Source: Pseudomonas asgharzadehiana | Lineage (GTDB): Bacteria; Pseudomonadota; Gammaproteobacteria; Pseudomonadales; Pseudomonadaceae | NCBI RefSeq assembly: GCF_019139815.1 | Contig: NZ_CP077079.1 | Location: 5,835,001 to 5,899,000 of the forward strand | Reading direction: 5' to 3' | DNA: 64,000 nt | Shown: in pieces, positions 58,378 to 64,000 of the stretch | Layout of the letters: the number at the start of each line of letters is the position of its first letter | How positions within the stretch are numbered: the first letter of the stretch is position 1 | Position numbers and translations under genes: made by a program | The notes under the pieces: model-generated | Seen by the model: only the letters and a program-made list of their open reading frames with translations | What the model was told of the DNA's origin: nothing | Databases searched by the model: none

Positions 58378-59216
58378 GAGCGTTCTCCCTGATACAGGTC
58401 GCGAACCGTCGCCGGATCGATTTGCGCCGTGGCGTCCAATTCGGCCAGGCGCGCGAGGTACAAGTCGGCCTGCCGGCTGCGCTGCTGGGCAGGCAAGCCT
58501 TCGTGCAGCAGCGCGGTGACGGTCTGTTGGATCTGTGCCACATCGTCGGCCACATAACGGTCGGCCAGGCCACTGTTGAAGCGCTGCTCGCCGCCGGTAA
58601 GGCTCCAGATAAACGGCCGGTCACGGGAGTCGTATTCTTGCAGCCCGGCTTCCTGCTCGATCACTTGCGGGCCGTTGAGGCCCAGGCGCGCTTCGCGGGT
58701 CACCACCAGATAGCTGCATAACCCGGCCGCGATGGACATGCCGCCAAAGCAGCCAACGCTGCCCGCCACCACGCCGATCACCGGCTGGTACTGGCGCAGG
58801 TCGACAATCGCCGCATGAATATCGGCAATCGCGGCCAGGCCCAGGTTGGCTTCCTGCAAGCGCACGCCGCCGGTTTCCAGCAGCAGCACGGCGCGGGTCG
58901 GGATACCGTTGCGGTTGTCTTCGGCCGCCAGTTCCAGTGCACCGGCGATTTTGGCGCCACCCACCTCACCCAGGCTGCCGCCCTGGAAGTTACCTTCGAT
59001 GGCCGCCACCACCACCGGCAAGCCGTCGATGTTGCCTTTGGCGATGATCACCCCGTCGTCAGCCTGGGGCACCACGCCCTGGCGGCTGAGCCAGGGCGAC
59101 ATGACGCGTTGGAACGGGTCGAGCAGTTCACGGTAGGAACCGGCGTCCAGCAAGGCCTTGGCCCGCTGGCGCGCACCGAGTTCGACAAAGCTATGTTTGG
59201 CGAGCAAGTCAGTCAT
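58374..59216 (-). CDS. mdcD: Malonate decarboxylase beta subunit MdcD
   Basis: Catalytic decarboxylase subunit acting on malonyl-S-MdcC, related to acetyl-CoA carboxylase beta; 280 residues. It shows FVELGARQRAKALLDAGSYRELLDPFQR (near 10), GVIIAKGNIDGLPVVVAAIEGNFQGGSLGEVGGAKIAGALELA (near 55-97), VLLLETGGVRLQEANLGLAA, GVVAGSVGCFGGMSIAAGLCSYLVVT (oxyanion region) and GLNGPQVIEQEAG. The ATG 59216 lies inside the end of mdcC (8-bp overlap). Confidence 0.93.
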   Translation of the reverse strand: MTDLLAKHSFVELGARQRAKALLDAGSYRELLDPFQRVMSPWLSRQGVVPQADDGVIIAKGNIDGLPVVVAAIEGNFQGGSLGEVGGAKIAGALELAAEDNRNGIPTRAVLLLETGGVRLQEANLGLAAIADIHAAIVDLRQYQPVIGVVAGSVGCFGGMSIAAGLCSYLVVTREARLGLNGPQVIEQEAGLQEYDSRDRPFIWSLTGGEQRFNSGLADRYVADDVAQIQQTVTALLHEGLPAQQRSRQADLYLARLAELDATAQIDPATVRDLYQGERS

Positions 59217-59508
59217 GGCCGATCTCCTCGAAACCCTGCTCCAGGCGCAAGCGCACCACGCCGGGGGTGGCGCCGAAATCGTGGATATCAATGTTCAATG
59301 CCGGTGGCGTCTGCTCCTGGAAAATCCGTTCGAACAGGTGCTGCCAGCGTTGCTGCGCGCCGTTCACCGAGGTCTGTACCTGGATGGTCAGCGTGCCGGG
59401 CGTGCCCGGCTCCAGCAGCACTTCCAGGTCGCCCGAGCCGACGCAACCCACCAGCGCACGGCCTTTGGGCGGTTGCCCGGCGGGGAATTCAAAGGACAAG
59501 GTTTCCAT
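59209..59508 (-). CDS. mdcC: Malonate decarboxylase acyl carrier protein MdcC
   Basis: Delta subunit, 99 residues. It carries the 2'-(5''-triphosphoribosyl)-3'-dephospho-CoA arm. The attachment serine is visible as S25 in GCVGSGDLEVLLEP, the same number as in the characterised Klebsiella protein. The remainder is a small alpha/beta domain (GTLTIQVQTSVNGAQQRWQHLFERIF). ATG 59508 overlaps the mdcB stop by one base (TGATG) and follows GGAG by 7 nt. A GTG one codon earlier is less well placed. Confidence 0.93.
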   Translation of the reverse strand: METLSFEFPAGQPPKGRALVGCVGSGDLEVLLEPGTPGTLTIQVQTSVNGAQQRWQHLFERIFQEQTPPALNIDIHDFGATPGVVRLRLEQGFEEIGHD

Positions 59509-60341
59509 CACAACGCTCCGTCGAGGCGGTCGATAAACAGGCAGGCGGCCAACAGGTCGGCGGCGCCACCGGGGGAGGCATTCAGGGCCAAGAGTTGGTT
59601 GTCGAGTTCGTGCAACTGGCGGCGACCGGCCAGGGTCGCGCTGCCGCCGGCGTCGAGCACCGCTTGAGCGCCGTGTTGCATCGCCCGCAGGCCGTCGGTG
59701 CCGGCGCGGTAAAGCACGCAGGTGTCGGCCAGCTCGGTCATGATCGCCAGCAAGGCGTCGAGGCGAGCGTTCTGTTCACCGACGTTTTGGCGGCGGCTTT
59801 TGTGCAGTTGCGGCAGGCCGCGTTGCGTCACGGCGGGGAAGCCCAATTGCGCTTCTTCACGGGCACCGCGTGCGCCGTAGCGTTGCGCGACCTGGGCGCC
59901 GTGGCTCATTGGTTGGGGCGCGTGCCGGTCGTTGAGCAGGGCTAATCTGGCGGCATTCAGCGTTATGGCGCGCGGTTGCAGGGCTGCCGCGGCGGTCAGC
60001 AGGCCAAGTGCCCAGATCGCGCCGCGATGGGTGTTCACGCCTTGGGTGGTGGTGAGCATCGCCTGCTCGCCTTCACGACCGATGCGGCCGAGGGCTTCGC
60101 GCAGCGGCAAACCGACCTCGCCGAATTCAATGGCCGCCTCGGCCATTTCCTTGAACATCGGCCATAGCGACAGCGCCGAGGCGTGCATCAGGCCCAAGTG
60201 CAAATCGCTGTGGGCGCCGTTGCCGCGACGATCCACCAGGGCGGGTTTGGGCGACAGGTCGGCTTCGTCAATCAGTGCATCGACGGCCATATCCGCCAGG
60301 CGCTCGGCGAGGCTCAGTGAGTGCAGTTTGAGGGCGCGCAT
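59508..60341 (-). CDS. mdcB: Triphosphoribosyl-dephospho-CoA synthase MdcB
   Basis: Makes the prosthetic-group precursor from ATP and dephospho-CoA; 277 residues of the CitG/MdcB family. Motifs are [38 protein letters not shown] (near 26-63, S-P-K-P-x-L-V-D-x-x-x-x-G-x-H-x-D) and [24 protein letters not shown] (near 97). The C-terminal segment [19 protein letters not shown] is typical. It abuts mdcA directly (stop of mdcA at 60342). Confidence 0.95.
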   Translation of the reverse strand: MRALKLHSLSLAERLADMAVDALIDEADLSPKPALVDRRGNGAHSDLHLGLMHASALSLWPMFKEMAEAAIEFGEVGLPLREALGRIGREGEQAMLTTTQGVNTHRGAIWALGLLTAAAALQPRAITLNAARLALLNDRHAPQPMSHGAQVAQRYGARGAREEAQLGFPAVTQRGLPQLHKSRRQNVGEQNARLDALLAIMTELADTCVLYRAGTDGLRAMQHGAQAVLDAGGSATLAGRRQLHELDNQLLALNASPGGAADLLAACLFIDRLDGAL

Positions 60342-62012
60342 TTACCAGCTCCTGAATTTGGCGGGCGGGTTGTACAAGCCACCGGACCATTCCACCAGGT
60401 CGGCCACGCTCTTGGCGGCCAGCAACTCGCGGGTGGCGTCGGTGCGGCGGATGCCGAGGTCTTCGGGCAAGGCGATCAAGCCTTCGCGGCGCATGCGTGC
60501 GGTGTCCTTGGGGTTGTGGCGCAGGCCGATGGCGGTCACTCCGGCAACGGCGGCAATCATCGCCTGGCGCTCTTCCAGGGAGCGCGCCTTGTACAGGTAA
60601 GCGATGCCTTCTTCGGTCAGCAGGTGGGTCACGTCGTCGCCGTAGATCATGATCGGCGCCAGGGGCATGCCGCTTTTGCGCGCCACTTCGACCGCATCCA
60701 GAGTGTCGACGAAGGTGGGTTTGCCGCCTTCCTGGAAGGTTTCGACCATCTGCACCACGAGTTTTTTGCCGCGTTCGAGCAGGGCTTCGGGCGCATCGTC
60801 GTGGCGCATGTCCAGCCAGGCCGGGGTGCCGTGGCGACGGCCGCGCGGGTCGTGGCCCATGTTCGGCGCCCCCCCGAAACCGGCAAGACGGCCACGGGTC
60901 ACGGTGCTGGAATGACCGTCGCCGTCGACTTGCAGGGTGGCGCCGATAAACAGGTCCACCGCGTACTGGCCGGCCAGTTGGCAAAACATGCGGTTGGAGC
61001 GCATCGAGCCGTCGCGACCGGTAAAGAACACATCCGGCCGGGCGGCGATGTAGTTTTCCATGCCCAGTTCAGTGCCGAAACAATGCACGCTTTGCACCCA
61101 ACCGCTTTCAATCGCCGGGATCAGCGTGGGGTGCGGGTTGAGGGTCCAGTTGCGGCAGATCTTGCCCTTCAGGCCCAGGGACTCGCCGTAGGTGGGCAGG
61201 ATCAACTCAATGGCGGCAGTGTTGAAGCCGATGCCATGGTTGAGCGATTGCACATTGTGTTTTTCGTAGATGCCACGGATCGCCATCATCGCCATCAACA
61301 CGTGCACCGGTTTGATATGGCGTGGGTCACGGGTGAACAGCGGCTCGATGTAGAACGGCTTGTCGGCCACCACCACAAAATCCACCCAACTGGCGGGGAT
61401 GTCGACGCGCGGCAAGTCGCTGACGTCGTCCACCAACTGGTTGACCTGCACGATGACGATGCCATCGCTGAAGGCCGCCGGCTCGATCAGCGCGGGCGAA
61501 TCTTCCGTGCTGGCGCCGGTGTAGATATTGCCGGCGCGGTCGGCCATGAAACCGGCGGAAAGTACGACGTTGGGGATCAGGTCCACCACCAGGCGGGCAT
61601 AGAGTTCGATGTAGGTATGGATCGCGCCGATTTCCAGCATGCCGTCTTCCAGCAACTGGCTGATGCGCAGGGATTGGGTGCCGGCGAAGGAAAAGTCCAG
61701 CTTGCGCGCGATGCCCTTTTCAAACAGGTCCAGATGCTCGGAACGCCCGACGCTGGGCATGATCATGTGCAAATCATGGAGCTTGGCGGGGTCGGCCTTG
61801 GCCAGGGAGCGAGAGAGGAAGTCGGCCTGCTTCTGGTTGTTGCCTTCCAGCACCACACGGTCGCCGGGCAGGATCAGCGCCTCAAGCGCTTCGACGATCC
61901 TGTCGCTGGGCAACACCGCGCCCTCTGCGTATTGTTTGACCAGCCCGAGCCGCCGCTGCTTCTCGTCGCGCCGCCGCGTCCAGCGCGAGTCGGGGTTTAT
62001 TGTTGTTGTCAT
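60342..62012 (-). CDS. mdcA: Malonate decarboxylase alpha subunit MdcA
   Basis: Acetyl-S-ACP:malonate ACP transferase, which swaps malonate for acetate on the carrier; 556 residues. Motifs are RWTRRRDEKQRRLG (near 11), VVLEGNNQKQADFLSR, HDLHMIMPSVGRSEHLDLFEKGIA, DFSFAGTQSLR, IHTYIELYARLVVDLIPNVVL, FYIEPLFTRDPRHIKPVHVLMAMMAIRGIYE and FGGAPNMGHDPRGRRHGTPAWLD. ATG 62012 is 5 nt after GGAG; a GTG two codons earlier is the alternative. First gene of the operon mdcABCDEGH-madLM. Confidence 0.96.
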   Translation of the reverse strand: MTTTINPDSRWTRRRDEKQRRLGLVKQYAEGAVLPSDRIVEALEALILPGDRVVLEGNNQKQADFLSRSLAKADPAKLHDLHMIMPSVGRSEHLDLFEKGIARKLDFSFAGTQSLRISQLLEDGMLEIGAIHTYIELYARLVVDLIPNVVLSAGFMADRAGNIYTGASTEDSPALIEPAAFSDGIVIVQVNQLVDDVSDLPRVDIPASWVDFVVVADKPFYIEPLFTRDPRHIKPVHVLMAMMAIRGIYEKHNVQSLNHGIGFNTAAIELILPTYGESLGLKGKICRNWTLNPHPTLIPAIESGWVQSVHCFGTELGMENYIAARPDVFFTGRDGSMRSNRMFCQLAGQYAVDLFIGATLQVDGDGHSSTVTRGRLAGFGGAPNMGHDPRGRRHGTPAWLDMRHDDAPEALLERGKKLVVQMVETFQEGGKPTFVDTLDAVEVARKSGMPLAPIMIYGDDVTHLLTEEGIAYLYKARSLEERQAMIAAVAGVTAIGLRHNPKDTARMRREGLIALPEDLGIRRTDATRELLAAKSVADLVEWSGGLYNPPAKFRSW

Positions 62013-62121
62013 GGTCACTCCACGGGGTTTGCTGTCGTGGGGCTTACCTTAGGAGTGATTCAGGGGGCCATCAATCAAGCTCAGTAGCAGACCGTTACGC
62101 CTGGAGTAACGAAGATCGAAT

Positions 62122-62213
62122 TGTGGGAGGGGGCTTGCTCCCGATGCCGGTGAGTCAGTCACTACATCTGGTGGCTGATCCACTGTTATCGGGAGCGAGC
62201 TCCCTCCCACATT
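62122..62213. repeat. REPIN upstream of mdcA
   Basis: TGTGGGAGGGGGCTTGCTCC plus CGAT and inverted ATCGGGAGCGAGCTCCCTCC plus CACA, separated by about 42 bp. It sits between the divergent-facing ends of mdcA (5' side) and the XRE gene (3' side). The rest of this 324-bp gap shows no other element I can name; the mdcA promoter and MdcR site should be between 62013 and 62110. Confidence 0.85.
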
Positions 62214-62336
62214 TTGCTCAGTGGTGTTGGTGGGATAGCGGTCCCAAAGAGGGAATGATCAGCCCCTGTTCGGGACCTTTTGCGGCGAAGGGCTGACCTG
62301 CTCCAGAGCGCTATGCACCAACACTGTCCGCAACGT

Positions 62337-63029
62337 TCAACGCGCCATAACGTTGACCAACACATGCAAAATGAACGCAGGCCCATAGCAAGGTTTTCCC
62401 TGCGCATCCTCAATTCTCCAGATTGAAGCCAACGTGCAGGTTTCCCTGGGGGCCGCAAACTCCACACTGATATGCACGGGCTGCCCCGGCAGCGTATCGG
62501 CAATGGGGAGTTCGCTGTGCAAGCTACGCAGGTGAGTGTCCAGCACGACCTCCAACTGACCTTGTGCATCAGCCCGGCGAGCAATCACATATTCCCCGTC
62601 CACACGCACCAGTCGTCGCCCGCGCCATGGGCGTGTGCCCAGGTTCTGAATCTCCCAGGTTTTCTGAAACACCTCCCCTGGCATTACGACAGTTTGATCA
62701 GGCATCGTGACATCGGCATTGAACACTGCGACGTCCTGCGGATCATGAACACCAATGGCTCGATTGGTCATAGCCATCGAGCAAGCATTTGCGGGCGCAC
62801 CTGTCAGGTCAGCAAAGTAGCGAAACAGCAACAGAGGAGAAACTTGCAATGCCTTGGCCAGCTTGATCAGCGTGCGTACCGACGGGTCTTTGGACGCCCC
62901 ATTCGCCAGACCGTACAGGTAGGTCCTGGAGATCCCCGCCTCCTTGGCCAACCTCGTCAGGGGCTTGCCCAACTCTCGGCCGCGCCGCGCAATCAGTGAC
63001 TTGAGGGTATCTCGCGTTTTTATGTTCAT
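62337..63029 (-). CDS. XRE-family regulator with C-terminal NBR1-like Ig domain
   Basis: 230-residue two-domain protein. Residues 5-75 are an XRE/Cro helix-turn-helix (LKSLIARRGRELGKPLTRLAKEAGISRTYLYGLANGASKDPSVRTLIKLAKALQVSP). Residues about 110-228 match the Ig-like domain first seen in the autophagy receptor NBR1. The markers are GEVFQKTWEIQNLGTRPWRGRRLVRVDGE, LPGQPVHISVEFAAP and CTLASIWRIEDAQGKPCYGPAFILHVLV, i.e. the K-x-W-x-I-x-N-x-G-T-x-x-W and x-S-x-W-R pattern. The domain probably mediates protein or ligand contact. It is divergent from the oxygenase gene and likely controls it through the shared 231-bp region. Confidence 0.75.
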   Translation of the reverse strand: MNIKTRDTLKSLIARRGRELGKPLTRLAKEAGISRTYLYGLANGASKDPSVRTLIKLAKALQVSPLLLFRYFADLTGAPANACSMAMTNRAIGVHDPQDVAVFNADVTMPDQTVVMPGEVFQKTWEIQNLGTRPWRGRRLVRVDGEYVIARRADAQGQLEVVLDTHLRSLHSELPIADTLPGQPVHISVEFAAPRETCTLASIWRIEDAQGKPCYGPAFILHVLVNVMAR

Positions 63030-63072
63030 GCGCAGTTTTCAGTTCCCACTCTTTGGGTGAACGTGATGTCTT

Positions 63073-63144
63073 TGTCCGCCAAAAAAGACAACCTGTCCGC
63101 CGCCACGTGTTTTGAGTCATGCACAATCGCCATCTGCTGGCGAT
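63073..63144. promoter_or_regulatory. Direct repeats and palindrome between the XRE and oxygenase genes
   Basis: TGTCCGCC occurs at 63073-63080 and again at 63094-63101, 21 bp (two helical turns) apart. A separate inverted repeat ATCGCCA-TCTGC-TGGCGAT (63126-63144) is extended by CACA/TGTG on the outside. Either could be an operator for the XRE protein; no binding data are implied. Confidence 0.4.
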
Positions 63145-63260
63145 GTTGTGAAGGACATGGATGGGTCCCTTTTAATCGGTCATATCCAGTGTCGTAGTTT
63201 CTCGCATGCTTGCGAACCTAGTGTTTGTTGCATTCCTTTACATCTACCTTGGATATAGCC

Positions 63261-64000
63261 ATGACCCACATCAAAGCGTGCTGTGAATCCATTGTTCGAA
63301 CAGGCTTCGGCAGCCTGCAAATATCAGAAGCCATGCTGCAGAATTACAAAAAAATCGTTGATGAATACTCCGCAATATCGACAGCCACCAAGACCTCGTT
63401 TTCCCTCGCAAAAGACACCGACGGATTTTTCCCCTTTGGCGCCGAGTACTCGAGCATTGAGGATCAGCCAGATCTGTGTGAGCGATTTTGTTACTGGCCT
63501 GCGCATTCATCAAAACGAAAGGCTTTTGAGTTCATACGAAGTGAGTTTTTTGCTGCCGTTGATGCTTTTGAACGTCAGATCAGCGAGCTAGCACAGGAAC
63601 TGATGGACGGAGTTTGCGCGGAGTTCGGGGCCACTCCGTTGTCTTCCTTGCGTGCAGCGTCCTACCTGCAACTGTGTGTCTATGGAGCCAACACCGGATC
63701 CGATGAGCGCCGGTTTGCTCAGGACCCTCACGAAGATGGACATTTGCTGTCGTTTATCAAGCCGACTCGTGACGGCCTCGTTCTGGTTCGAGGCAGCTCA
63801 CTGGAGCCAGTACGCCTCCTAGAGAACGAGATTGCAATCCTGGCCGGATCGTTACTGACCGAGCTCTCAGACTACGCGATTCCCGCTGCATACCACGCGG
63901 TTCTGACGCCTCGAACATCAACGGCACGCAGCTCTCTTATTTACTTCGTCAACCCTGATGCGGAGCAGGAACTGACAGGTTTTTTCCGCCATCAGCCGAT
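63261..64000 (+). CDS. 2-oxoglutarate/Fe(II) or isopenicillin-N-synthase-like oxygenase (3' end cut by window edge)
   Basis: At least 246 residues of a non-heme iron oxygenase; the C-terminus lies outside the window. The metal triad is visible as His and Asp in DPHEDGHLLSFIKP and the distal His in YHAVLTPRTSTARSSLIYF. The Arg and Ser downstream (TSTARSSLIYFVNP) correspond to the RxS co-substrate motif. GLVLVRGSS recalls the GLQV turn of the isopenicillin-N-synthase/DAOCS family. The N-terminal part (FGSLQISEAMLQNYKKIVDEY, GFFPFGAEYS) also follows that family. GC content is visibly lower than its neighbours in the first 350 bp, so acquisition by transfer is possible. Substrate unknown. Confidence 0.78.
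   Translation, partial: MTHIKACCESIVRTGFGSLQISEAMLQNYKKIVDEYSAISTATKTSFSLAKDTDGFFPFGAEYSSIEDQPDLCERFCYWPAHSSKRKAFEFIRSEFFAAVDAFERQISELAQELMDGVCAEFGATPLSSLRAASYLQLCVYGANTGSDERRFAQDPHEDGHLLSFIKPTRDGLVLVRGSSLEPVRLLENEIAILAGSLLTELSDYAIPAAYHAVLTPRTSTARSSLIYFVNPDAEQELTGFFRHQP

Noticed and set aside
60867..60875. The C-run inside mdcA considered as a second frameshift
   Set aside because: The reading frame stays open and the GFGGAPNMGH motif is intact on both sides.
60321..62087. A 588-codon plus-strand frame across mdcA
   Set aside because: mdcA on the minus strand is unequivocal and fits the operon; the plus-strand frame is an artefact of third-position GC bias.

Overview
This window is about 62-63% GC and looks like the chromosome of a Pseudomonas of the P. 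fluorescens group. The evidence is the choline (bet) locus, the metK / transketolase / epd / pgk / fructose-bisphosphate aldolase block, the mdc malonate decarboxylase operon, a SAH riboswitch before ahcY, and many intergenic REP/REPIN hairpins built on GTGGGAG(G/C)GGGCTTG cores. I see no tRNA, rRNA, CRISPR, insertion sequence or prophage. Two genes are cut by the window edges: betT on the left and a 2-oxoglutarate/isopenicillin-N-synthase-type oxygenase on the right.

Layout. 1-6.1 kb: choline to glycine betaine (betT divergent from betI-betB-betA, with a perfect 20-bp BetI-type operator between). 6.3-9.1 kb: a coupled TldD/PmbA-type protease pair. 9.2-11.6 kb: an RhlA-like 3-hydroxyacyl dimerase followed by a 14-TM MFS exporter, with no rhlB or rhlC. 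11.7-19.1 kb: housekeeping genes (dbpA, HI0933-type flavoprotein, yccS, an orphan periplasmic binding protein, elaA, a small wHTH protein, a YgjP-type metalloprotease). 19.1-22.2 kb: a REC-PAS-GGDEF-EAL protein and a PL7 alginate lyase. 22.2-23.3 kb: a gene-poor stretch ending in a promoter, a highly structured leader and a DUF3077-type small protein. 23.3-29.6 kb: central carbon genes (fba, pgk, epd, tkt) with two small lipoproteins between. 29.8-41.5 kb: the S-adenosylmethionine cycle (ArsR-methyltransferase fusion, metK, SAH riboswitch, ahcY, metF) with envelope and miscellaneous genes interspersed (ligB, two small secreted helical proteins, cytochrome c', mltA, MAPEG, FNT channel, thioesterase).

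41.5-53.8 kb: orphan binding protein, rhlE with a long leader, NTF2-like protein, LysR regulator, yceI-yceJ, bioA-rsmE, a D-amino-acid dehydrogenase / RidA / binding-protein cluster with a divergent LysR, and a hemolysin III family protein. 53.9-62.0 kb: malonate utilisation, mdcABCDEGH plus madL-madM on the minus strand, with convergent mdcR. madL carries a one-base frameshift at a G6 run. 62.3-64 kb: an XRE regulator carrying an NBR1-like Ig domain, divergent from the oxygenase gene.

How the genes work together. The SAM cycle is spread over 11 kb but appears controlled at several points by SAH: a SahR-like regulator with a 26-bp palindrome in front of metK, and a SAH riboswitch in front of ahcY. 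The malonate genes form one translationally coupled operon that builds the enzyme, makes and attaches its prosthetic group, and imports malonate. The most unusual signal is the leader of the DUF3077 gene. It combines a UUCG-capped three-way junction, a loop with 11-nt complementarity to the ribosome binding site, two mutually exclusive stems and an overlapping 49-codon reading frame. This looks like an undescribed cis-regulatory RNA.
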